This document shows, piece after piece, positions 28,589 to 36,704 of a stretch of 64,000 nt of DNA. Both the position numbers and the translations under genes were made by a program. Position 1 is the first letter of the stretch, and each line of letters opens with the position of its first letter. The notes under the pieces were generated by a model. The model was not told the origin of the DNA. It did not search any database and saw nothing but the letters and a program-made list of their open reading frames with translations. The DNA is taken from assembly GCF_004001065.1 (NCBI RefSeq), contig NZ_BIML01000006.1, positions 266,769 through 330,768 on the forward strand. Reading direction: 5' to 3'. This stretch comes from Paenibacillus xylaniclasticus. Lineage in GTDB: Bacteria > Bacillota > Bacilli > Paenibacillales > Paenibacillaceae.

Positions 28589-30396
28589 GTCGCTCCCTCC
28601 TTCGATGCGAATCGCACCGGCAGCACGTACCGGACCGTCGTCCCTCTACCCGCCTCGCTGTAAATGCGAATCCCATACTCTTCCCCGTATTGAAGCCGCA
28701 GCCGATCATGCACGTTCTTAATGCCGATTCGCATAGGCGCTTCCTTATCGGCATCAGCTTCCGCCTCTAGTCCCGCTCGAATCTCAGCCAGCCTCTCATT
28801 CGACATACCAACGCCGTTGTCTGTAATATCCAGCACGAAAGTCGCGTTCTCCACACGTGCTTCCACCGTTATACGCCCTGCAGCGCCTAGTGGCTCAATG
28901 CCATGGATGAGACTGTTCTCCACTACCGGCTGCAGCATAATTTGGATAACCTCTTGTTCCATCAGCTCTTCAGGCACCTGAATGACAAGCTCAATATCAT
29001 GAAACTTCATGCGCATGAGCCCAACGTAATTGTCGATATAATCAAGCTCCTGCCGGAGCGGAATAAGGCTTCCTCCTCGCCCAATACTGCCCTCCAGAAT
29101 ACCGCCGAGATTCGACAGCATGTCCCCAACCTCCCCATCCTGACGAAGATAAGCCATCCACTTAATATTATTGATGGTATTCAGAAGAAAATGGGGATTG
29201 ATCTGCGCCTGCAGCGCCCGAAACCGCATGTCCTCTTTCTGCTTATATTCATCCTTTACCCGAGTGAGCAACCCGCGTATCTCCTTCACCATTCGGTTGT
29301 ACGTCTCAATCAGCGAAGCGATCTCCTCCGGTCCAGACACAGACAGCGTCGAGTGGAAGCCTTTCTCCTCCAGCTCCTGCATTCTTTTGCGAAGCAGAAG
29401 AAGCGGCCTTGAAATGCGGTACGACACCGATAATGTAATAAGCAGAAAAACGATCAGAATGAGCACGAATACGACCCAATTCGTATAGCGGGTATCGAAT
29501 ATCTCCTTGAACACAGTATCATAGGGCACTAACTGAACAAGCTTCCATCCGTTAATGCTGATCGTACCGTAATTGACGATCCATTTGTCTCCGTCCATCT
29601 TTATAATCTGCTGCCCATGGTCGCTGGCTTGAACAATATTCATGTACCCTTCGTCAGAGAGGTTTTGGCCAACCATCGACTCGGTCAAGCTGGATACGAT
29701 CGTGCCCTCCTGATCGGCCAAGTACACTTCGCCAGTTAACCCGCTGAGATAACGCCGCAGATCCGTCTCCGTCACACTGAACACAATCATGCCGATGTTA
29801 CGGGCAGATTGCAGCTCCGTTATCGTCTTTACAATAGTCACGATTGGCTTGCGGTCCAAATAGAGCCGCTCGTTATTATTGAACATCCATTTCTGCTGGT
29901 AAGGCTTACTCATCATGTCTTGATACCACTTCGCACCGACATATTGCTCACGAAGCTGCTCCGGCAAGAAGCTGGTGCTCAGCCAGTTGCCTTCCCGATC
30001 GAATAATGTAGTATAGGTATTGGTAAAGTAAGAGCTGTACAGCCGCCGGTTCAACACGGTATCGTTCAAACGCAGCTTCTCATATGGCGAATAGGACTGC
30101 GGCTCTTTAAGCAGCTTCGTAATGCTGGGATTCGTGGCGATATCGACAGATGAACGAAGCATATCCTCCAGGAACAAATTGATATTCAGATTAACGAGAT
30201 GAAGCGACTCCTGCGCGGAGCTGCCGATTTTACGCTCAATGACGTTCTCCAGCGTCTTGTTCATCCAATTGAATGTTATTATAAATGGAATAATAAGGAA
30301 TACCAATGTGGAGATAAATACTTTATTGCGAATTGAATTCCAACGGCCATACCAAAACCGAGAAAATCGAATATATTTCATCCCCTTACAATACAT
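28585..30396 (-). CDS. YesM-type sensor histidine kinase
   Basis: 603 residues. First membrane segment VFISTLVFLIIPFIITFNW, an extracytoplasmic sensor of about 240 residues (dCache-like), second segment WVVFVLILIVFLLITLSV, HAMP, then the His_kinase block RALQAQINPHFLLNTINNIKWMA with the phospho-His, and a HATPase with DNGVGMSNERLAEI. Paired with the response regulator by a 4-bp overlap. The ATG at 30396 has no clear ribosome binding site; an ATG at 30381 is an alternative. Confidence 0.93.
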   Translation of the reverse strand: MYCKGMKYIRFSRFWYGRWNSIRNKVFISTLVFLIIPFIITFNWMNKTLENVIERKIGSSAQESLHLVNLNINLFLEDMLRSSVDIATNPSITKLLKEPQSYSPYEKLRLNDTVLNRRLYSSYFTNTYTTLFDREGNWLSTSFLPEQLREQYVGAKWYQDMMSKPYQQKWMFNNNERLYLDRKPIVTIVKTITELQSARNIGMIVFSVTETDLRRYLSGLTGEVYLADQEGTIVSSLTESMVGQNLSDEGYMNIVQASDHGQQIIKMDGDKWIVNYGTISINGWKLVQLVPYDTVFKEIFDTRYTNWVVFVLILIVFLLITLSVSYRISRPLLLLRKRMQELEEKGFHSTLSVSGPEEIASLIETYNRMVKEIRGLLTRVKDEYKQKEDMRFRALQAQINPHFLLNTINNIKWMAYLRQDGEVGDMLSNLGGILEGSIGRGGSLIPLRQELDYIDNYVGLMRMKFHDIELVIQVPEELMEQEVIQIMLQPVVENSLIHGIEPLGAAGRITVEARVENATFVLDITDNGVGMSNERLAEIRAGLEAEADADKEAPMRIGIKNVHDRLRLQYGEEYGIRIYSEAGRGTTVRYVLPVRFASKEGAT

Positions 30397-30506
30397 CTAT
30401 ATACATTTAGCATTCCCACGATAACCTCGATTCACGCAGCAAGAAGCCGTTCAACCATCACGATCGAACGACTTCTTATTCTTACGGTAGAGATAAGCAT
30501 TAACCA

Positions 30507-30549
30507 ATGAAAAAAAGCTGCTGACGGACCTTGGTCCATCAGCAGCTTC
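30507..30549 (-). terminator. Strong terminator of the pyruvate kinase gene
   Basis: AAGCTGCTGACGGACC (30515-30530) pairs with GGTCCATCAGCAGCTT (30533-30548) with one mismatch; the minus strand continues into a run of T. Confidence 0.9.
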
Positions 30550-30559
30550 TTGAGCTTTA

Positions 30560-31975
30560 TTAAATTTGAGCAATCTTAATCAGGTTCGTCGCACCGGACT
30601 TGCCGATCGGCACGCCAGCCGTAATGACGACCGTGTCGCCCGATTCAAGGATGCCCGTTGCGCGGCCTGCTTCAAGCGACAAGTCGAAGAGCTCGTCCGT
30701 GGACGCGACCTTCTCGCCGCTTACTACCGTTACACCCCATACGAGAGCAAGACGACGCTTAATACGCTCATCCGACGTAATCGCAATAATCGGCGCTTTC
30801 GGACGGTATTTGGACACCATGCGAGCCGTAAAGCCGCTCTCCGTCGGTGTCAGAATTGCTTTAGCACCGAGCTCGAGTGACGAACCTACAACGGACTTAC
30901 TGATAACTTCCGTCACACTGGACGATTGGCCAAAGCCTTCTTTCGTCAGATTGCCGCCATATTCCATGATCGATTCCGTTTTGACAGCGATCGTCGCCAT
31001 CGTCCGAATCGACTCAACCGGATATTTGCCGGCAGCGGTCTCGCCCGACAGCATAACCGCATCCGTGCCTTGCAGTACGGCGTTCGCAACGTCCGTTACT
31101 TCGGCGCGCGTAGGACGAGGGTTCACTTGCATGGAGTCGAGCATTTGCGTTGCAACGATTACCGGCTTGCCGGCTGCGTTACATTTGTCGATCATCACTT
31201 TCTGAATGAGCGGCACGTCTTCGACCGGAATCTCAACGCCCAAGTCGCCGCGGGCAACCATGATGCCGTCGGACGCTTCGATAATTTCATCCAGATTCTC
31301 GACGCCTTCTTGGTTTTCGATTTTGGACACGATTTGGATATGTCCTGCGCCAGCCTCTTCAAGCAGACGACGAATTTCGCGAATGTCCTCCGCACGACGG
31401 ACGAACGATGCCGCCACGATATCGACGTTCTCCTTAATACCGAAATTAATGTGCATAACGTCACGTTCCGTTACACCCGGAAGCGTCGTGCGAACGCCTG
31501 GCAGGTTCACGCCTTTGCGAGGCTTGATGACGCCGCCGTTCACAACGGTACAGTAGATGTTCTTCTCATCAACCGAATTGACGCGAAGCTCGATCAAGCC
31601 GTCGTCGAGGAGAATGACGCCGCCAGGCTCCATGACCTTCGGCATATCCGCATAGTTAACCCACAGCTTCTCGCTGTCGCCGAGCTGTTCTTCGGTTACG
31701 AGCGTGAGTGCTTGTCCGGCTTTCAGCTCATACGAAGCTTCCTTCAGCTTGCCAATCCGGATTTCCGGACCTTTAATATCCATTAGTATCGATACGTTCG
31801 AGCCGGTAGCGGCTGCCGCTTCGCGGATCGATGCGATACGTGCGCTGTGATCCTCCAATTCGCCGTGCGCCATGTTCAGACGCGCAACGTTCATGCCTGC
31901 TTTCATCATATCCTTCAAAGTTTCGACCGATTCACAAGCCGGGCCCATTGTACATACGATTTTGGTTCTACGCAT
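30560..31975 (-). CDS. pyk: Pyruvate kinase
   Basis: 471 residues from ATG 31975 (an in-frame ATG lies 39 bp upstream, without a better ribosome binding site). It transfers phosphate from PEP to ADP. Motifs: RRTKIVCTMGPACES, MNVARLNMAHG, ILMDIKGPEIRIG, IVSKIENQEG with the catalytic Lys, GIMVARGDLGVEIP, and GKPVIVATQMLDSM followed by PTRAEVTDVANAVLQGTDAVMLSGETAAGKYP. It lacks the extra C-terminal PEP-utiliser domain of many Bacillus enzymes. It stands alone, without pfkA, so may be a second isozyme. It shares a divergent promoter region with an AraC-type regulator. Confidence 0.95.
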   Translation of the reverse strand: MRRTKIVCTMGPACESVETLKDMMKAGMNVARLNMAHGELEDHSARIASIREAAAATGSNVSILMDIKGPEIRIGKLKEASYELKAGQALTLVTEEQLGDSEKLWVNYADMPKVMEPGGVILLDDGLIELRVNSVDEKNIYCTVVNGGVIKPRKGVNLPGVRTTLPGVTERDVMHINFGIKENVDIVAASFVRRAEDIREIRRLLEEAGAGHIQIVSKIENQEGVENLDEIIEASDGIMVARGDLGVEIPVEDVPLIQKVMIDKCNAAGKPVIVATQMLDSMQVNPRPTRAEVTDVANAVLQGTDAVMLSGETAAGKYPVESIRTMATIAVKTESIMEYGGNLTKEGFGQSSSVTEVISKSVVGSSLELGAKAILTPTESGFTARMVSKYRPKAPIIAITSDERIKRRLALVWGVTVVSGEKVASTDELFDLSLEAGRATGILESGDTVVITAGVPIGKSGATNLIKIAQI

Positions 31976-32044
31976 TATGAGTGACGCCTCCTGAATTGTG
32001 CTGTATGTATTCATTGTACTGCTGAAACTTTCATTCGCATATGA

Positions 32045-32071
32045 ACTATAGTATTCTATTAATACTATAGT
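32045..32071. promoter_or_regulatory. Perfect 11-bp inverted repeat between pyk and araC-type gene
   Basis: ACTATAGTATT (32045-32055), 5-bp spacer, AATACTATAGT (32061-32071). It lies 28 bp before the regulator's ATG and about 70 bp before pyk, in a divergent promoter region, so it is a candidate operator for the AraC-type protein or a shared repressor. Confidence 0.7.
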
Positions 32072-32098
32072 ACGATTTTTAGCCCAGGAGATTTAACC

Positions 32099-32875
32099 AT
32101 GTTAAAACTACTCGACATGAATATGGACCAAAGCATGAACTGGTACGGCAACTCCAAAGGAACGAAAACAGAGGCCGCATACTCGCTCGTACTCGTCAGC
32201 TACGGCAAATGCGTCTATTGGATTGGAGGCGACAAGCTCATTCTGGAAAAAGGCGACGTTCTCCTTATTCCGCCAGACGCAGACTACTACGGCAAGACAG
32301 TCCCGACCGTGTTCCACGAGAAGCTCGTTATCCGCTTCAAGACGGAGCAGCTGCCGCTTGAGAAGCAGCTCCCGCTGCTTCTCACCAAGCCGTTCGCCCA
32401 TGGCAGGCCAGGACGGTTCGAATGGATGCTAGAACGACTTCGCGAGGCGTATGCGGAATGGACGGACAAAGCCCCTTATGCCGACATTCGCGGTTCAGCC
32501 GTCATAACCGAATTGCTCGCGCTCTGGAACCGCGAATACGATCAGGCACCGATGGCACAAGGCACTCAAAAGCTCGTCGACAAAATGAAGCAGTACATTC
32601 AGCAATATCATCGGGAGAGAATTACGAAAGTCGAGCTCGGCGCATGCATTAATCGGACGCCGAACTATGCCGCCTCCTTGTTTCGAAGAGCAACCGGACA
32701 GACGATCAGCGAGGCCGTACATGCGGCACGAATGAAGACGGCTATCTATATGCTTACCGACTCCCTGCTGACCGTAGCCGAAATATCTGACTATCTAGGC
32801 TATCGTGACGTTTCCTATTTTCAACGTGTGTTCAAACGAACGACCGGACGGACGCCGGCCTCATACACCAAATAA
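32099..32875 (+). CDS. AraC-family regulator with cupin-like sensor
   Basis: 258 residues. N-terminal cupin-like part (KCVYWIGGDKLILEKGDVLLIPPDADYYG) and a C-terminal double HTH (RTPNYAASLFRRATGQTISEAVHAARMKTAIYMLTDS, then TVAEISDYLGYRDVSYFQRVFKRTTGRTPASY). GGAGA lies 8 bases upstream of the ATG. Divergent from pyk; the shared inverted repeat suggests self-regulation, possibly with pyk. Confidence 0.9.
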   Translation: MLKLLDMNMDQSMNWYGNSKGTKTEAAYSLVLVSYGKCVYWIGGDKLILEKGDVLLIPPDADYYGKTVPTVFHEKLVIRFKTEQLPLEKQLPLLLTKPFAHGRPGRFEWMLERLREAYAEWTDKAPYADIRGSAVITELLALWNREYDQAPMAQGTQKLVDKMKQYIQQYHRERITKVELGACINRTPNYAASLFRRATGQTISEAVHAARMKTAIYMLTDSLLTVAEISDYLGYRDVSYFQRVFKRTTGRTPASYTK

Positions 32876-32899
32876 CGTTCTAGTATCGGCTAACGGCAA

Positions 32900-33817
32900 T
32901 CACCAGTCCTCTTCCACCAAAGCGCGGTTAATCGCAACGCCAGCCTCATAGCCCTCGCTCGCTGCGCCGGTCAGACCCGAGAACGACTGCTTCGCGTCGC
33001 CGATAATATAGAGGCCGGGTATACGGGTCAGCCCGTGCGAATGGGTCTTATATACGCCCGTTTCGTCGAGCGGTATGCCAAGCTGCCGAGGAATATCGGT
33101 CGCTTGATGCGCGCCCGAATTTGTCAGAAATGCGCCGCTGCGCGCAATTCGCATCCCGTCCGCCAGCACAATATGCGTCAGCTGACCGTCCGCCGACGAT
33201 TCCAGTCTCGCAATGGGCTGCTCATATAGGGCAACGTCCCGCTGTACGAGTTGCTCCCGCTCCTCACGCTTCAGCTCCGCAGGTCCATCCGAGCATACAA
33301 CCAAATCCCGGCTCCAATGATGGATCAGCTTAATATGCGACAGTAGATGCGCACCGCCGCCAAGCACAGCAAGAGGCTTCCCCCGCAGCTCCCAGCCGTC
33401 ACAATAAGGGCACGGAAACACTGACCGGCCGTATACGTCGGACAGGCCGTGCCATGACGGCAGCTGCTCCTTCATTCCCGAAGCGAATACGATGACCCGG
33501 CTTATAACCGAGCTTCCGCTTGCCATACTAGTCAGAAACCTTCCTTCGGTCAAGCTGACCTCTACGACTGTATCATGCCGGAGGTCAACCGTCTCGTAGC
33601 GCCGCAGCTCCTCTCTGGCCAGCATTCGCAGCGTTTCCGGTTCGATGCCGTCTCTTGTCAAATAGCCGTGCGACCGCCGTGCCGACGCATTTCTCGGCTT
33701 CCCTTCGTCGATAACTACGACCGAGCGAAGCGATCTTCCTAATACGAGTGCCGCGCTTAAGCCGGCCGGCCCGCCGCCTACGATGACAACATCGTTCGTT
33801 ACGGAAGGACTGCTCAT
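32900..33817 (-). CDS. Thioredoxin-reductase-like FAD/NAD(P) oxidoreductase
   Basis: 305 residues. FAD-binding VVIVGGGPAGLSAALVLGRS near residue 10, redox pair in FPCPYCDGWEL near residue 137, NAD(P) motif VLGGGAH, and a final GLYIIGDAKQSFSGLTGAASEGYEAG. This resembles low-molecular-weight thioredoxin reductase or the N-terminal half-type enzymes that lack a dedicated partner. Its start overlaps a 48-codon ORF by 4 bp. Convergent with the AraC gene. Confidence 0.88.
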   Translation of the reverse strand: MSSPSVTNDVVIVGGGPAGLSAALVLGRSLRSVVVIDEGKPRNASARRSHGYLTRDGIEPETLRMLAREELRRYETVDLRHDTVVEVSLTEGRFLTSMASGSSVISRVIVFASGMKEQLPSWHGLSDVYGRSVFPCPYCDGWELRGKPLAVLGGGAHLLSHIKLIHHWSRDLVVCSDGPAELKREEREQLVQRDVALYEQPIARLESSADGQLTHIVLADGMRIARSGAFLTNSGAHQATDIPRQLGIPLDETGVYKTHSHGLTRIPGLYIIGDAKQSFSGLTGAASEGYEAGVAINRALVEEDW

Positions 33818-33960
33818 CGGACCGCCCGCCGCAAGATAAAGACACCGTAGGCTGTTGCCTTCTGATCTTCTTCAAGAAGCCGCTCTCGATTTACCCCGTT
33901 GTCGTCATCCTGCGCCTGCTGCTTTGCGGCCAAAACCTCTTCCATCGTCCCCTTAACCAC
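33814..33960 (-). CDS. Small 48-codon ORF translationally coupled to the reductase
   Basis: GTG start at 33960 with GGAGG 7 bases upstream; an ATG at 33945 with AAGGGG is the alternative. It encodes MEEVLAAKQQAQ, DDDNGVNRERLLEEDQKA and ends YGVFILRRAVR, a charged, probably helical peptide. Its TGA overlaps the reductase ATG (ATGA). I know no family. The coupling argues that it is translated; it could be a partner or leader peptide. Confidence 0.6.
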   Translation of the reverse strand: MVKGTMEEVLAAKQQAQDDDNGVNRERLLEEDQKATAYGVFILRRAVR

Positions 33961-34148
33961 TCCCGCACCTCCACACTTATTCATATAAATAAAAATAGGA
34001 CTCGTGGACTTATTTATTCGTCACCATCCACTATTATCTCTGCGCTGCTGCTGTTACACCTTCGATTTCGTGCTCATCCTGTCCATTTCATTAATTTGTA
34101 CCGCGATGCCTTGTCACATTCACAATTGAGAAACGTTTGCTCCGACAA

Positions 34149-34183
34149 ATAACAAAGCCTGCACATCGTGCAGGCGTGTTATT
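34149..34183. terminator. Bidirectional hairpin terminator
   Basis: GCCTGCAC (34157-34164) pairs with GTGCAGGC (34168-34175), extended by AATAACA/TGTTATT. It lies after the MerR-type gene read on the minus strand. Confidence 0.65.
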
Positions 34184-34189
34184 CAGTTA

Positions 34190-34225
34190 TTATCCACATA
34201 TTAAGTTGTGGATAATGTGGACAAA
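34190..34225. promoter_or_regulatory. Inverted pair of perfect DnaA-box sequences
   Basis: TTATCCACA (34190-34198) and TGTGGATAA (34207-34215) match the DnaA consensus TTATNCACA in opposite orientation; TGTGGACAA (34217-34225) is one base off. They sit just downstream of the MerR-type gene. Confidence 0.6.
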
Positions 34226-34253
34226 ATGTGCGCGAATCGATTCAATTCCGTAG

Positions 34254-35030
34254 TTACGCCTTATGAGAATCGACCCGATCGCAGTGGATAAGCATCGCTT
34301 CACTCATGAAAGCAGCAAGGCCCGGCTGGTGCTTGTCGATATTATCGGCGAATCGGCTGTCGCTTACGTACATATCGGCGAGCCCGCGGTAAATCTCGGT
34401 CGAGCATTCATAGAAGTGATCCGTAATATGCTGGCGATGACCGGTAATGATCCTCTGCACCTCCTCGTCATCCGGGCCATACGCCATACGAGCAATTAGT
34501 CCCTCGTACACCGAAGCCATTTCCTGCTTGATCCGGCTCCAATCGACCTCTGTATACTTAGCCGTTCGGCGTGCCGACTCCTTATAGGCCTCCGTATTCC
34601 CCCAGCGCTGCTCCGCTTCTTGTCCGTACTTTTTCTGATGCTCCTCAATCTCTTTCATGTCGAACGGTTCAAACATATCCTGCTTACTCATTACAACACC
34701 TCCTTCGATCGATTGGAGCGTCTGCTCCACCGACTTAATAATTTGCTCGAGGCGATGCTTCTTTTTCAGCAATAGCTCCTTGTGGATAAGCAGCATCCGA
34801 CGCCGATCGTACCGCTCGTCATCAAGAATTGCACGTACCTGCTGCAGCGGCAGGTCAAGCTCCTTGAAAAATAAAATTTGCTGGAGCCGCTCCAAATCCT
34901 CGTCGCTGTAGTACCGGTAACCGTTACTTCTTACCTCCGACGGCTTCAGCAGCCCGATCTCGTCATAATGGTGCAGCGTCCGAACGCTCACACCCGCGAT
35001 TGCGGCCACTTCCTTCACCTTATAGTGCAT
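34254..35030 (-). CDS. MerR-family regulator with TipAS-like domain
   Basis: 258 residues from ATG 35030 (AGAGGTG 8 bases upstream). HTH: YKVKEVAAIAGVSVRTLHHYDEIGLLKPSEV, then a coiled dimerisation helix (residues 75-115). Residues 125-258 resemble the TipAS antibiotic-binding domain (EEHQKKYGQEAEQRWGNTEAYKES, then WSRIKQEMASVYEGLIARM). Such proteins sense thiopeptides or other multidrug ligands and often activate their own gene. No target gene is adjacent. Confidence 0.9.
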   Translation of the reverse strand: MHYKVKEVAAIAGVSVRTLHHYDEIGLLKPSEVRSNGYRYYSDEDLERLQQILFFKELDLPLQQVRAILDDERYDRRRMLLIHKELLLKKKHRLEQIIKSVEQTLQSIEGGVVMSKQDMFEPFDMKEIEEHQKKYGQEAEQRWGNTEAYKESARRTAKYTEVDWSRIKQEMASVYEGLIARMAYGPDDEEVQRIITGHRQHITDHFYECSTEIYRGLADMYVSDSRFADNIDKHQPGLAAFMSEAMLIHCDRVDSHKA

Positions 35031-35110
35031 CGTTGCATCACCTCTGCCATCATCGTAAGGGATCACGTAACGTGAGTGTCAATGCTCCATTGTGGAGAAT
35101 GTTATACAGA

Positions 35111-35160
35111 TTTTATCCCCAAGTGAACTTGTGTATAATGTGGATAACTATCGGGATAAC
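35111..35160. promoter_or_regulatory. Second DnaA-box-like cluster, upstream of the MerR-type gene
   Basis: TGTGGATAA at 35139-35147 is a perfect match to the DnaA box; TTATCCCCA (35113-35121), TGTGTATAA (35130-35138) and a weaker TCGGGATAA follow with about one mismatch each. They lie in the MerR promoter region. Confidence 0.5.
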
Positions 35161-35176
35161 TTTTGCTTTTACACCC

Positions 35177-35214
35177 AAAAGAAAACCGAGGCTGCCATTG
35201 TCGCAAGCCCCGGT
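35177..35214 (-). terminator. Terminator after the dioxygenase gene
   Basis: ACCGGGGCT and AGCCTCGGT on the minus strand form a 9-bp stem with one G-T pair, followed by TTTTCTTTT. Confidence 0.75.
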
Positions 35215-35246
35215 CCCATTATTATAAACACTCGTATTCATTTCAA

Positions 35247-36017
35247 TTAGAATTTCAAGCAAATATAACTGAGCGTTCCCATCTCATAGCTTCGGTGAAT
35301 TACTTCCGGCTTATGCTCCGGGTCTCCGCTTCCATAAGCAATATACAAGGGGACAAAATGCTCCGGACGCGGCACGGCCAGCATGGCGTTCGGCGCCTTC
35401 TCCTCGAAGCGGAACAGCGAAGGCAAATCGCGCTCCGTCATTCGGTCCACCAGCCAATCGTCGAAATCGATCGCCCACTGCTCCGGCTCTCCACCGCCCC
35501 ATTTCATTTGACGGAAGTTATGCACAGTCGCACCGCTGCCAATAATTAGAACATCTTGTACATCCAATCCGCGCAGCGCCTCGCCAACCCGGTACTGGTA
35601 CTCATTCGTCTGAAATGGCTGCACGGACACTTGCACAACCGGTATATCAGCATCCGGGAACAGTCTTCTCAGAACAACCCATGAACCATGATCAAGTCCG
35701 CGCTGCAAGTCGTACTGCACTGGAATCCCATGCTCGCTGAGCCTGCGGCCTACCTCTTGCGCAAGCGCCGGGGCGCCATGCGCCGGATATTGGATCTCGA
35801 ATAATTCGCGGGGAAATCCGCCGAAATCGTGTATCGTATCGTAGGTGCCGCTCACGGACGAGATGGTTAGAACGTCTGTTTCCCAATGCGCCGTGAACAG
35901 CACGATCGCTTTCGGCTTACCGATTACCGAACCGTATCGGGATAAAAACAGACCGCACTCATTATCTTCAATCGCCATCATTGGTGAACCGTGGCCGATA
36001 AATAAAGCCGGCATCAT
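35247..36017 (-). CDS. LigB/DODA-type extradiol ring-cleavage dioxygenase
   Basis: 256 residues, starting PALFIGHGSPMMAIEDN with the metal-binding His. Further features: ALVLF-type VLFTAHWETD, YDTIHDFGGFPRELFEIQYPAHG, GLDHGSWVVLRRLFPDADIPVVQVSVQ and IGSGATVHNFRQ. This matches class III DODA-type dioxygenases related to YgiD, which open catechol rings using iron or zinc. Divergent from an HxlR regulator, which probably represses it. Confidence 0.9.
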   Translation of the reverse strand: MMPALFIGHGSPMMAIEDNECGLFLSRYGSVIGKPKAIVLFTAHWETDVLTISSVSGTYDTIHDFGGFPRELFEIQYPAHGAPALAQEVGRRLSEHGIPVQYDLQRGLDHGSWVVLRRLFPDADIPVVQVSVQPFQTNEYQYRVGEALRGLDVQDVLIIGSGATVHNFRQMKWGGGEPEQWAIDFDDWLVDRMTERDLPSLFRFEEKAPNAMLAVPRPEHFVPLYIAYGSGDPEHKPEVIHRSYEMGTLSYICLKF

Positions 36018-36054
36018 AAAATGGCCTCCCTATGTGTATATATCGTATTCGATA

Positions 36055-36110
36055 AAGTAACGAGTCACATCGATTAGTTACTTAATATTAATCATTTACT
36101 TTATGTAAGT
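36055..36110. promoter_or_regulatory. Candidate HxlR operator region
   Basis: AAGTAAC (36055-36061) and GTTACTT (36077-36083) form an inverted repeat with a 15-bp spacer; ACTTTATGTAAGT (36098-36110) is a second palindromic site. Both lie between the divergent dioxygenase and HxlR genes. Confidence 0.6.
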
Positions 36111-36234
36111 TAGTATATGATCTCCTCTTATTGAAGTCAACCCGAATAAGATGCGGTCCACCGTTTCCTTTTCAAACCAACTATATTTATTTTAGTGTCT
36201 TTGCGATATAATAATTTACATTGAGGTGATGAGG

Positions 36235-36543
36235 ATGAACGAGACGGCTATATGTCCTCGCTTCGAGAAAGCGGTAGCAATTTTGAGCAAACGCTGGGTC
36301 TCGCTAATCGTATATCAATTGCTTCCGGGACCTCGGAGATTTTGTGCTCTGGAGGCCTCCTTACCGAATATTAGCGGCAGGCTGCTGTCGGAGCGGCTGA
36401 AGGAGCTGGAGCAAGAAGGCATCGTTCGAAGAGAAGTATTCCCAGAAACGCCGGTTCGTATCGAGTACTCGTTAACGGACAAGGGCCGGGCGCTCTCCCC
36501 TGTGCTGAGCGAGATCGGAACTTGGTCGTCGAACTGGCTGTAA
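36235..36543 (+). CDS. HxlR-family transcriptional regulator
   Basis: 102 residues from ATG 36235 (GAGGTGAT upstream). ICPRFEKAVAILSKRWVSLIVYQLL, ISGRLLSERLKELEQEGIVRREVFPETPVRIEYSLTDKGRALSPVL is the HxlR winged helix. Cys9 is in the position used by redox-sensing HxlR members (HypR/YodB-like). Probable regulator of the divergent dioxygenase and perhaps of the azoreductase gene located convergently downstream. Confidence 0.93.
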   Translation: MNETAICPRFEKAVAILSKRWVSLIVYQLLPGPRRFCALEASLPNISGRLLSERLKELEQEGIVRREVFPETPVRIEYSLTDKGRALSPVLSEIGTWSSNWL

Positions 36544-36571
36544 AGCTATTTCCTTGAATATGAAGCAAGCT

Positions 36572-36626
36572 CCGTGCCCTGTGCAGGAAGGACTCCGTCG
36601 TCCGACCCATGCAGGGCTGTTTTGTT
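36572..36626 (+). terminator. Terminator after the HxlR gene
   Basis: GCCCTGTGCAGG pairs with CCATGCAGGGC, followed by TGTTTTGTTTT on the + strand. Confidence 0.75.
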
Positions 36627-36640
36627 TTCGCTCGGTACAC

Positions 36641-36678
36641 AAAGAGCAGCCGTGCATCATGCACCGCTGCTCTTTTAT
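36641..36678. terminator. Bidirectional terminator between HxlR and azoR
   Basis: AAAGAGCAGC (36641-36650) pairs with GCTGCTCTTT (36666-36675), with TTATTAATTTT on the + side. It mainly serves the azoreductase gene ending at 36705. Confidence 0.85.
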
Positions 36679-36704
36679 TAATTTTATAGGACGACTTCGC
36701 TTAA

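Noticed and set aside
34190..34225. Chromosomal replication origin
   Set aside because: DnaA boxes are present, but no dnaA/dnaN genes or AT-rich unwinding region lie nearby, so a titration or regulatory role is more likely than oriC.
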